Positions 7,243 to 13,447 of a stretch of 13,464 nucleotides of DNA are shown here, in pieces. Location: assembly GCA_040080075.1 (NCBI GenBank), contig JBEBJD010000267.1, forward strand, positions 1 through 13,464. The letters run 5' to 3'. Made by a program: the position numbers and the translations under genes. This DNA is from JANNFX01 sp040080075 (GTDB lineage Bacteria; Pseudomonadota; Alphaproteobacteria; Rhizobiales; Hyphomicrobiaceae). Numbering within the stretch: position 1 is the stretch's first letter; each line of letters starts with the position of its first letter. The notes below the pieces were generated by a model, which made no database searches, was not told where the DNA came from, and saw nothing but the letters and a program-made list of their open reading frames with translations.

Positions 7243-7989
7243 TCACTTGGTATTTTGTGTATTAACTTTTTCGTCGGCTTTCTTTTCGGTGTTCGAGCTT
7301 TCGCCCTTCACGTACTTATCCATGACTGCATCGCGGCGTTCCGAGGAACGGTCGCCCTGCGTGCGCGGTCCCAGAAGGTCGGCAGGATTGGCTACCATGG
7401 CCGCTAAGTTTTTCTGTGTGGCGCAGCCCAAGTTGGGATGCGGCAGATTGTTGGGATTGTAGGCCAGGTTCTCGGGCCACTGACCGCACTCGGGGCCCTC
7501 CGCCACATAGCGCAGATAGGACACCTTGATCGGCGGCTCGTTGTCACCGCCTTCTTGATTGTAGGCTTCGACCTGTATGGACGCTTCCGGGAAGCCGCGG
7601 TCGCTTAACAGCGTGCGGATTTCATCGACGGAATGCATGGCGGCCACTTCATTGTCTGACCCGCTGGGAGCTGCAATGATGAGCTTGCTGTTGCCCGCGT
7701 CGCTGGCACGTGAACGGTCGGCGAATGCCAACAGCTGAGCGCGCTGCTGGGGGGCGAGGCCCGACGAGCCGCGTGGTACGCGCAAGCTCATGGTCTGGGG
7801 CTGTTGCGAAACAATAATGGGGTGGCGTTGAGCAGGATCGACCAGCGCCCAGCCGGCAACCTGCCCGCGGTTATCATCTGTCTTGCAGCCAGCCAGCGCC
7901 AGTGTCAGAGCGCAGGCAATCAGTAAAGTCCGGCCGGCGGGCCTGTCGGCCAACTGAGCGCGGGGAAGGGTGTTAAATTGCGACGTCAT
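7243..7989 (-). CDS. cpaD: CpaD, pilus assembly lipoprotein
   Basis: The product has 248 residues. A signal with hydrophobic core (about 21-31) ends in a lipobox LAGC with lipidated C35, so the protein should be anchored in the outer membrane. The conserved CpaD domain covers about 45-210. It includes two cysteines, in ECGQWPENLAYN (C168) and LGCATQKNLAAMVANP (C189), that could form a disulfide; this C-terminal block is the most typical part of the family. The tail (about 225-248) is charged and low in complexity. Known CpaD proteins are needed for pilus assembly together with the CpaC secretin. The gene lies 22 bp after cpaC with GGGAA before its ATG and 12 bp before cpaE. Confidence 0.94.
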   Translation of the reverse strand: MTSQFNTLPRAQLADRPAGRTLLIACALTLALAGCKTDDNRGQVAGWALVDPAQRHPIIVSQQPQTMSLRVPRGSSGLAPQQRAQLLAFADRSRASDAGNSKLIIAAPSGSDNEVAAMHSVDEIRTLLSDRGFPEASIQVEAYNQEGGDNEPPIKVSYLRYVAEGPECGQWPENLAYNPNNLPHPNLGCATQKNLAAMVANPADLLGPRTQGDRSSERRDAVMDKYVKGESSNTEKKADEKVNTQNTK

Positions 7990-8011
7990 GGCCAGTTCCC
8001 TTGTGTCTCAG

Positions 8012-9601
8012 TTATTCAACGATGAAACCGTAGTCGCCCTTCAGATCGCCAACCGGCGCCGATGAGCCGCCGCCGTAGATCCGGTTGAGGTGACCCATGA
8101 AGTTGGCTTTCAGGTCGCTCGCTTCGCCCAGTCCATCGAGGGGGCGGGCGAGTTCCTGCCGTGCGACGGGCTTGACCAGAATCGGCGTGACCAAGACGAC
8201 GAGTTCGGTTTCTTTCTTGATGAAGTCACGCGAGCGGAACAGCGTGCCGAGGATCGGCAGATCTTTCATGCCGGGCAGGCCATCGATGTTCTGGCGCACG
8301 TCGTCCGAAATCAGGCCGGCCATGGCCATCGTTCCGCCCGATGGCAGTTCGACAGTTGATTTGGCTTGACGCTTCTTGATGGCGGGGATCGTCAGGAAAG
8401 TTCCCAGGCTGACCGCGCCGTCGTTGGAAAGCTCCGATACTTCGGTTTCGATTTTCAGGCTGATGCGGCCTTCAGAAAGAACAGTCGGAGTAAAAGCAAC
8501 GCCGATGCCGTATTCTTTGAAGGAGAGCGATATCTCGCCGTTACTCGACGATACGGGTATGGGGAATTCGCCGCCGGCGAGGAACTTCGCAGATTCCCCG
8601 GAAATGGCCGTAAGGTTCGGCTCGGCAAGTGTTTTGACGAGGCCGTCGCGTTCCAGGGCGCGGATGGCTTGCGTGACCGAATTGCCGCCAACATTCCAGT
8701 TGGTTGCGATGCCGCTGTTGCTTGACGGGAGGCTATCGCACAATGCGCCCATGGTCGAGCAGGTCGCGGCGGCAGCGGTTGCTGTTGCCGCTGAACCGAT
8801 GAGGCTCGCAGCAGGCAGCGCGCCCAGACCCGCAGCCGACGTCAGTGGCAGTGCATTGTTCGTTAAGATGCCGGTCGTGAAGTTTCCAGAGTTAATTGCC
8901 GCGCCTAAGTTGATGCCGAACTGCTTCATCAATGAACGCTGAACTTCGGCGACGACTACGCGCAGGTTGACCTGCTCTTCGCCTTCAACGGCGAGCATAT
9001 TGATGACTTTGAGATGCTCACGCTTTTCATCATCGGGCTTGGGCACGATGAAACGCGAGGCGATGTCGGAAGCTCTCGTCGCATCGATGGGGTTGCGCAC
9101 CGAGCCGGTCAAAATGACCGTTTCATTCAAGATTTCGGATTTGACGTTGGCGCCAGGAATGAGCCTGTTGATCAGCGCATCGAGTGTGCCGGTGTCTTCA
9201 TCGATGACGACTTCAAGAGTGAGGATCTGTTCGCCGTTCGAGTCGAAGAAGAAGGCATTCGACTGCCCGGTCTTCTTGCCGATCAGATGCACCCGGTTCG
9301 TCGTCTGAACCACGGCGTCCATGATTTCAGGTGCCGAGACCATGACATCGCGCAGATCGCGCGGCATCTCGATCATCATGGCCTTGTTGCGCCCGAGCGT
9401 AACTCTCTTGGTCAGCGGAAGTTCGCTGTCTTTGACCTGGAGAAGTGACTGATGCTGCCCCACGATTTCCTCGCGGGACGCCTTGGGTGAACCGGCTGCG
9501 GCCTGGGAGATCGGCGCAGCCGCCGTGACCGCTGCAATCGCGACCATCATGGCAACGCTTGCCAGGGACTTGCCCCTGGGCGCACTAGAATTCTTCTGCA
9601 T
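8012..9601 (-). CDS. cpaC: CpaC (RcpA), outer-membrane secretin of the Flp pilus
   Basis: The product has 529 residues. A signal peptide (about 1-36, hydrophobic 13-30) precedes an N-terminal pilus domain (about 60-135), a BON-like domain (about 136-205, with ETVILTGSV) and the secretin domain (about 210-478). The secretin signature is seen in GLPGMKDLPILGTLFRS (441-457) followed by ETELVVLVTPILVKP (464-478). It forms the ring through which the pilus leaves the cell. Residues about 238-303 are an Ala/Ser/Thr/Gly-rich insertion with two cysteines (C281, C288) between the two halves of the secretin domain. GGAAGG serves as ribosome-binding site about 10 bases before the ATG. The gene starts 39 bp after cpaB. 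Confidence 0.96.
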   Translation of the reverse strand: MQKNSSAPRGKSLASVAMMVAIAAVTAAAPISQAAAGSPKASREEIVGQHQSLLQVKDSELPLTKRVTLGRNKAMMIEMPRDLRDVMVSAPEIMDAVVQTTNRVHLIGKKTGQSNAFFFDSNGEQILTLEVVIDEDTGTLDALINRLIPGANVKSEILNETVILTGSVRNPIDATRASDIASRFIVPKPDDEKREHLKVINMLAVEGEEQVNLRVVVAEVQRSLMKQFGINLGAAINSGNFTTGILTNNALPLTSAAGLGALPAASLIGSAATATAAAATCSTMGALCDSLPSSNSGIATNWNVGGNSVTQAIRALERDGLVKTLAEPNLTAISGESAKFLAGGEFPIPVSSSNGEISLSFKEYGIGVAFTPTVLSEGRISLKIETEVSELSNDGAVSLGTFLTIPAIKKRQAKSTVELPSGGTMAMAGLISDDVRQNIDGLPGMKDLPILGTLFRSRDFIKKETELVVLVTPILVKPVARQELARPLDGLGEASDLKANFMGHLNRIYGGGSSAPVGDLKGDYGFIVE

Positions 9602-9640
9602 TGGTCATAAGCCTTCCGGGCGAGGTACAAATGTGTGCAG

Positions 9641-10453
9641 TCAGTTCACGCCATACGCACGCGACTTGACGCCGTAACGCATCACTCGGACGGCATTGCT
9701 AGTTTTGGTCTTGTTGAAGTCTTCGATGGCAGAGGGGTTCATACCCTCGGCCTGCAGATCGGCAATTGAGCGCAGCGACAGGCTGATTTCACCCATCGAG
9801 TTGGCAAGGGCCAGCATCTCCGACTGCTTGGGCGTCAATTCCAGTGTCGCCGTGGCCGCGTTGGATTCTGCTGATTTTTTGCCTTCCTTGGTCTCGATCT
9901 GCTGGCCAAGGGCCAATACGCGGACATTGCTGAAGAGCGTGTCGGAGACGTGCTCTTCGCCACCTGTGCGGCCGCGCATACGGCGGATGAGAATGACGTC
10001 GACCCGGTCGTTGGGCATGATGAGACGGCCGACGGCGGTCTCTTCCTTGATCTTGGTCGAGATGGCGCGCATGCCAGCGGGCAGGATCGCGGCGAGGATG
10101 CCGCCCTGGCCAGCCTTGATCAATTTGGCCGAGGTGATGGGTTCGCCTGCCATGATTGGTGCGCGTGCAATAGATCCTGAAAATTGTGACATGGCACCGG
10201 GGCTGATCTTGTCGGTCACGAATCCGGGGCCAACGGCCGAGTCACTCGGCCATTCCTGCCAGCGGAACAGGTTCTCGGTCGCCACTTGGCCAAGACCGAT
10301 ATCGACGCGTGCCGTCAAAACCTGCGTTGCCTTGATGGTGTGTTCTTTTTCGACGATTACGGGCGGCTTGTTGACCATGCCCTGAACCATGACCACAGCG
10401 AGAATGCCGGCCACAGCGGCGATGGAAATCCCGATTAGCTGAGCCCGTTTCAT
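9641..10453 (-). CDS. cpaB: CpaB (RcpC), periplasmic pilus assembly protein
   Basis: The product has 270 residues counted from the ATG at 10453. That start is chosen over an in-frame TTG two codons earlier because AAGGAT (10463-10468) is well placed for it. A basic start and one membrane helix (about 5-25) anchor the protein in the inner membrane with the rest in the periplasm. A SAF domain follows (about 40-113) and then the RcpC/CpaB domain (about 118-233), with IMPNDRVDVILIR at 145-157. SAF domains are also found in flagellar FlgA and are thought to bind sugar polymers such as peptidoglycan. In Tad systems the protein works with the secretin. It is the first gene of the main operon, with 388 bp of non-coding DNA before it. 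Confidence 0.95.
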   Translation of the reverse strand: MKRAQLIGISIAAVAGILAVVMVQGMVNKPPVIVEKEHTIKATQVLTARVDIGLGQVATENLFRWQEWPSDSAVGPGFVTDKISPGAMSQFSGSIARAPIMAGEPITSAKLIKAGQGGILAAILPAGMRAISTKIKEETAVGRLIMPNDRVDVILIRRMRGRTGGEEHVSDTLFSNVRVLALGQQIETKEGKKSAESNAATATLELTPKQSEMLALANSMGEISLSLRSIADLQAEGMNPSAIEDFNKTKTSNAVRVMRYGVKSRAYGVN

Positions 10454-10841
10454 GAGCAATGCATCCTTGAACAGGCCTCAACGGCCAATTGTGATTTGAT
10501 CCAAAACGATCATTGCTGGAGAAACGTCAACGCGAGGTTAACTGGCGCGCTAAAATGAGAAACAAGGGGCGTGCGAGCGCCTTTGCCGGTAGCTTGGCAA
10601 GCGGTGTGCTGACGCGCGGTCTGAGATACGATCCGCCTTATTTTGCGGGCTAGTGGCGCTCAAAATTGGCAGGGCGGGATGTAACAGGTTGTTTGAATTG
10701 GCCCGCAGGTCCGGGCCGTGAATAAGGCATCACAGTACGTATACAGCCGGAAGGCCAAGGTTGGGGCGAAGTCCGCCAAAGGGGGCAAGTGATTCGCCGC
10801 GCTCAGTTCTACGGCCAAAACGGCAACGGTGCTCTTAAGGG
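10454..10841. other. 388-bp gap between cpaA and cpaB
   Basis: No convincing gene is present. The gap should hold the end of the cpaA transcript and the start of the cpaB operon. It contains a 6-bp stem-loop at 10700-10717, a small interrupted palindrome GCTTG-G-CAAGC at 10592-10602 and a possible -35 element TTGACG (minus strand, 10525-10530). No matching -10 is clear. Confidence 0.5.
10700..10717 (-). terminator. Hairpin after cpaA, possible terminator
   Basis: GGCCCG (10700-10705) and CGGGCC (10712-10717) form a perfect 6-bp GC stem with a 6-base loop, 125 bp past the cpaA stop codon. A T run is missing, so the role is uncertain. Confidence 0.3.
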
Positions 10842-11342
10842 TCAGCCCGAGAAGGTCGAAAACCAGATTGTCTGGGGGTAGATCCACAGGGCCGCGGCGG
10901 CGATAGCGACGCCATAGGGCATTGAACTGCCCGGCACATGCAGGCGAGCCGCCCAGCCGGGCAGACCAAGCGTGTTCGCGGGCAGCTTGCGATAGGCGAG
11001 CAAGGCGACGGCAAGGACACCGCCGAGAACGGAAATCAACAGGAAGTAGAGCATCAGATTGTCAGCGCCGACCCACACGGCCGATGCGGCCATCAATTTG
11101 GCATCACCCCCGCCCAGCAGACGGGCTGCGAACATGCCCATGCCGATCACCAGGATGACGGCCCCACACGCGATGTGCATCGCAAACTGTTCGAGTGTCA
11201 GGCCTGCGGCTGCGGAACACACGGCAAATGCGGCAAGCAGGGCCAGAGAAATACGGTTCGGAATGGTCATCGTAAACAGATCCATCGCCCCCGCAAAGGC
11301 CATGGCAGCGGGAAAGAGCAGCAGTAATGGATACTCAGACAC
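10842..11342 (-). CDS. cpaA: CpaA (TadV), prepilin peptidase
   Basis: The product has 166 residues and starts at a GTG at 11342, supported by GGAG (11351-11354) 8 bases upstream. It is a short A24-family aspartic peptidase without the N-terminal methylase domain of PilD, as usual in Tad loci. Both catalytic aspartates are visible: D21 in GAMDLFTMTIPN and D80 in the GGGDAK signature (77-82). The chain is mostly hydrophobic with about five or six membrane helices. It should cleave the leader of Flp prepilins after glycine at the cytoplasmic face of the inner membrane. It lies 223 bp after flp1 and may be read from the flp1 promoter or from its own. Confidence 0.95.
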   Translation of the reverse strand: MSEYPLLLLFPAAMAFAGAMDLFTMTIPNRISLALLAAFAVCSAAAGLTLEQFAMHIACGAVILVIGMGMFAARLLGGGDAKLMAASAVWVGADNLMLYFLLISVLGGVLAVALLAYRKLPANTLGLPGWAARLHVPGSSMPYGVAIAAAALWIYPQTIWFSTFSG

Positions 11343-11468
11343 GCGATGTACTCCGAAGCAGAATGACGTGAGACCGTTGACGCTTGGTGGGCGCTCGCCC
11401 CGTGCGGGACAGGTTGGAACCCTTGCCCCCGAACGCCCTGGACCGCTGCCGACTATGCCTAGATCAAA

Positions 11469-11483
11469 CTAAGCGACCCTTAA
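11469..11483. promoter_or_regulatory. CtrA-like box between flp1 and cpaA
   Basis: On the minus strand TTAA, seven bases, TTAG: 7 of 8 matches to the TTAA-N7-TTAA site of CtrA. It lies about 127 bp before the GTG of cpaA and could give that gene its own cell-cycle control. Binding is inferred. Confidence 0.3.
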
Positions 11484-11537
11484 CGGAGCCTATACAATCC
11501 GGCTGGTGACCCGCTTGCGTTCAACGAACTCGACATC

Positions 11538-11567
11538 AAGCCACCGGAACTTTGAGCCGGCTGGCTT
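11538..11567 (-). terminator. Stem-loop at the flp1 stop codon, possible attenuator
   Basis: On the minus strand AAGCCAGCCGG pairs with CCGGTGGCTT (one bulged base) around a 9-base loop. The stem begins at the last bases of the flp1 stop codon. There is no T run. Such a structure could protect the short pilin mRNA and lower read-through into cpaA. Confidence 0.45.
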
Positions 11568-11739
11568 AGTTAGCCGAGGTCATGGTCGTGCCGGCGGTAC
11601 CGAAGGTCGAGATAATCGCGTCCCGGAGGCCTTGCATGCTCAGGATAATGCTGGCGCCGATCAGGGCAGCGATCAGGCCATATTCGATGGCCGTGGCGCC
11701 GGATTCATCGTTGATGAAGCGGGCGATAACAGTCTGCAT
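11566..11739 (-). CDS. flp: Flp pilin 1, major pilin candidate
   Basis: The product has 57 residues, the normal length for a Flp prepilin. It starts with a short charged leader ending in DESG14. Cleavage after G14 would give a 43-residue mature pilin starting with ATAIEYGLIAA, with the Flp-type glutamate and tyrosine (E19, Y20) at +5 and +6. The hydrophobic stretch covers about residues 21-35. The ATG is preceded by GGGAG (11746-11750) with a 6-base gap. It is the pilin gene nearest to cpaA and has a long AT-rich leader, which fits a strongly expressed major subunit. Which of the two pilins builds the fibre cannot be told from sequence. Confidence 0.95.
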   Translation of the reverse strand: MQTVIARFINDESGATAIEYGLIAALIGASIILSMQGLRDAIISTFGTAGTTMTSAN

Positions 11740-11763
11740 GAGTGGCTCCCGTTGATGTCATAT

Positions 11764-11795
11764 AATATCCGGCTCAATTTATTGCGCTGGATATT
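11764..11795. repeat. Inverted repeat in the flp1 leader
   Basis: AATATCC (11764-11770) and GGATATT (11789-11795) form a perfect 7-bp inverted repeat with 18 bases between, ending 25 bp before the flp1 ATG. It could be an operator or an RNA hairpin next to the ribosome-binding site. Confidence 0.45.
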
Positions 11796-11818
11796 TCTTG
11801 ATTTATTCTAGGAGCAAT

Positions 11819-11847
11819 TTTATGGGCTTGCCGTGAAAGACTGGTAA
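11819..11847 (-). promoter_or_regulatory. Candidate flp1 promoter (proximal)
   Basis: TTACCA (-35, 11842-11847) and CATAAA (-10, 11819-11824) are separated by 17 bases on the minus strand, with 4 of 6 matches each to the sigma-70 consensus. Transcription would start about 72 bases before the ATG. GCAATTT overlaps the -10 and AAATTGC overlaps the -35, so a regulator binding these could control it. Confidence 0.3.
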
Positions 11848-11909
11848 ATTGCGTCCAGCTGTCCGCAATTACAGTTTTATCTGGTTTAAAAAGTATACAC
11901 GCGATTGAA

Positions 11910-11938
11910 TATATAAATTTTTGTTACTGCAGTCGCAA
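11910..11938 (-). promoter_or_regulatory. Candidate flp1 promoter (distal)
   Basis: TTGCGA (-35, 11933-11938) and TATATA (-10, 11910-11915) are 17 bases apart on the minus strand, inside the most AT-rich part of the leader. It would give a leader of about 165 bases. Confidence 0.3.
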
Positions 11939-11970
11939 TAGATAAAGCGAGTGTTTTCCGGTGATTGATG

Positions 11971-11991
11971 CAGCCCGGAAAGCCGCGGCTG
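11971..11991 (-). terminator. Hairpin after the PAP2 gene, possible terminator
   Basis: CAGCC (11971-11975) and GGCTG (11987-11991) can pair, with inner GG/CC pairs, 9 bases beyond the PAP2 stop codon. No T run follows, so confidence is low. Confidence 0.3.
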
Positions 11992-11999
11992 GAAGCGCT

Positions 12000-12974
12000 C
12001 TAAGCCTGTGATGTCTCGGGCCGGATGATTGCAAATTTCTCAGCGAACCGTGACACGGCATCGAGCCCGCGCGAAAGTGCTGTGCTGGTCTGGTAGACAT
12101 ACATGGCAGCAAAGGCGATGGCCGCACCGGTGTAGATGTCGATGAGATAGTGCCCGCCAATGGCAATGGCCGATATGCATACAGTTGTGTTGAGAATAAT
12201 TGACGGTATGAACAGGTAACGCAACCCGCGCGTCGACCAGGCCAGCAGGATGGCAAAGATGGCGTGGAAGGATGGCAGCGTCACCAGTCCATTGATGTGG
12301 GCCATGTCGACGGATCTCAGCGTTCCGGCGCGAAGGGCTCGGACATCTTCGAGGTGATAGATGCCGACCAGCGGATCGTTGGCAATTTTGAGGCTTGCCG
12401 GTGGGGCATGGAACGGAAAGGCGCCCAGGGCGGGCACGAACGCGGCGATGATCGAAACAACCAAAGCAGTTGCGGCAAACAGGAATAAGAACTCGCGCAG
12501 ATGCGCAAAGCGCTTGGTCAAACTCAGGATGATGACGCCAACCGCCATCTGAGCCATGCAGCTATGATAGCTGTAGAGGAGAATTTTTCCCACCAGAGGA
12601 TTGGCGCTGATCCAAGCGAAATGCGCCATCCAGTCAAACCCCATGGCTTGATCGATAGCGGCGAATTCAGTGTCTCTCAGAGGGAAGTTCAGCGACTGAA
12701 GCGGGTATACCAAGACGGCCAGCGGCGCTCCGATGAGAAACAGAAAGAGCAAGGCTTCCGACATTCCTACGATGATGGGATCGGGCCGGTAGCGAACATA
12801 ATATCCAAAGACAACGGCAATCGCTATGACGGGCAGAAGCAGTTTTGCCAAGCTGCCCCAGACGAACTCAAAGCCGGTGCCAACCATCACAGCAATCGCA
12901 ATGGCGCAGCAGAGGGGGAATAGGACCCAGGTTTCGCGTCCCAGGACTGAATTTTCACGAAGGGCGTTCGTCAT
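12000..12974 (-). CDS. PAP2-superfamily membrane phosphatase or lipid transferase
   Basis: The product has 324 residues and about six to eight membrane helices. Two motifs of the PAP2 (type 2 phosphatidic acid phosphatase) superfamily are clear: PSFHA (234-238, H237) and GGHYLIDIYTG (273-283, H275 and D279), giving the usual catalytic His pair and Asp. The first motif (K-x6-RP) is not obvious, which fits the PAP2_3/Aur1-like branch, whose members include inositol phosphorylceramide synthases. The likely reaction is phosphate or phospho-head-group transfer on a lipid at the outer face of the inner membrane; the substrate is unknown. The gene lies between two Flp pilins on the same strand. The ribosome-binding site before its ATG is weak. 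A role in pilus function is only suggested by position. Confidence 0.85.
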   Translation of the reverse strand: MTNALRENSVLGRETWVLFPLCCAIAIAVMVGTGFEFVWGSLAKLLLPVIAIAVVFGYYVRYRPDPIIVGMSEALLFLFLIGAPLAVLVYPLQSLNFPLRDTEFAAIDQAMGFDWMAHFAWISANPLVGKILLYSYHSCMAQMAVGVIILSLTKRFAHLREFLFLFAATALVVSIIAAFVPALGAFPFHAPPASLKIANDPLVGIYHLEDVRALRAGTLRSVDMAHINGLVTLPSFHAIFAILLAWSTRGLRYLFIPSIILNTTVCISAIAIGGHYLIDIYTGAAIAFAAMYVYQTSTALSRGLDAVSRFAEKFAIIRPETSQA

Positions 12975-13031
12975 GGGCTGGGTCCGGCTGCAAAGTTGGG
13001 GCGAGCTTATCTATCTGTATCGCAAAGCCAG

Positions 13032-13046
13032 TTAAAAGCGGGTTAT
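13032..13046. promoter_or_regulatory. CtrA-like box upstream of the PAP2 gene
   Basis: TTAA (13032-13035), seven bases, TTAT (13043-13046): 7 of 8 matches to TTAA-N7-TTAA. It lies about 58 bp before the PAP2 start codon, a suitable place for a promoter-linked site. Binding is inferred. Confidence 0.3.
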
Positions 13047-13170
13047 GGGACCGGCTGCAGAGAGCTTCGCAGGGCCCGAACGGTCAACTAAAAAAGCTTT
13101 GTCCAGGCTGGACGGAACCTGATGCGTGGCCGGTCATGTGGAGCCGGCGCCATTTTGAAAATGATGATGC

Positions 13171-13207
13171 CAGAAAACACGAAATCCTCTGAGCTTTCAC
13201 TCAGAGG
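13171..13207 (-). terminator. Intrinsic terminator of flp2
   Basis: CCTCTGAG (13186-13193) and CTCAGAGG (13200-13207) form a perfect 8-bp stem with a 6-base loop. On the minus strand it is followed by ATTTCGTGTTTT, a T-rich tail. It lies 63 bp past the flp2 stop codon, so flp2 is probably transcribed alone. Confidence 0.65.
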
Positions 13208-13270
13208 ACCCCGGGTAACATCGGTCATGCTGGCGGGAGCGGCTGTCTCGCGCGCTGCATGGAAGTGGAA

Positions 13271-13447
13271 TTAGTTAGCAGCCGTCGTCATCGAGGTGCC
13301 GATGTTGCCGAAGGTCGTGGTGAGGGCGTCCTTGAGTGTGCCGAGCGAAGCGATAATGCCGACGCCGACGATGGCAGCGATCAGGCCGTATTCGATAGCC
13401 GTTGCGCCAGACTCATCCGAAACGAAACGAGCGAAAAGGTTCTGCAT
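13271..13447 (-). CDS. flp: Flp pilin 2, paralogue of the first pilin
   Basis: The product has 58 residues. Leader residues 1-14 end in DESG and cleavage after G14 would leave a 44-residue mature pilin starting with ATAIEYGLIAA, with E19 and Y20 in the Flp positions. Residues 11-25 are identical to those of the first pilin, while the distal half differs at many positions and is one residue longer. GGGAGA (13456-13461) lies 8 bases before the ATG. The promoter is beyond the window edge. A terminator follows, so it is likely a separate small unit. It may be an alternative or minor subunit, or the main pilin under different control. Confidence 0.95.
   Translation of the reverse strand: MQNLFARFVSDESGATAIEYGLIAAIVGVGIIASLGTLKDALTTTFGNIGTSMTTAAN

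Larger units (their letters stand above)
11740..11999. other. AT-rich leader between flp1 and the PAP2 gene
   Basis: This 260-bp gap is clearly richer in A and T than the rest of the window, especially at 11756-11940, and holds no gene. It carries the two candidate flp1 promoters, the AATATCC inverted repeat and several GCAATT/AATTGC motifs (11814, 11847, 11865). At its right end lies the 3' hairpin of the PAP2 gene. Confidence 0.6.
12975..13270. other. 296-bp gap between flp2 and the PAP2 gene
   Basis: No gene is seen. The gap holds the flp2 terminator (13171-13207) and a CtrA-like site (13032-13046). A TAGATA near 12999-13004 on the minus strand could serve as a -10 for the PAP2 gene, but its -35 partner is poor. 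Confidence 0.4.

Noticed and set aside
10538..10554. CtrA-like site before cpaB (TTAA with a nearby TAAA)
   Set aside because: The half-sites are 9 bases apart instead of 7 and the second half matches poorly.
10660..10887. 75-codon minus-strand frame at the end of cpaA
   Set aside because: It starts at a GTG inside cpaA, overlaps it in another frame and resembles no known family. Most of the gap it covers looks non-coding.
11389..11400. GGGCG-CT-CGCCC hairpin before cpaA
   Set aside because: The loop is too short for the full stem and the remaining 4-bp stem is weak.
11800..11840. Sigma-54 promoter in the flp1 leader (GGCAAG ... TTGC)
   Set aside because: The GG and GC elements are 17 bases apart rather than the required 12.
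11875..11889. TTTT-N7-TTAA in the flp1 leader as a CtrA site
   Set aside because: Only 6 of 8 positions match in a very AT-rich stretch, where this is expected by chance.
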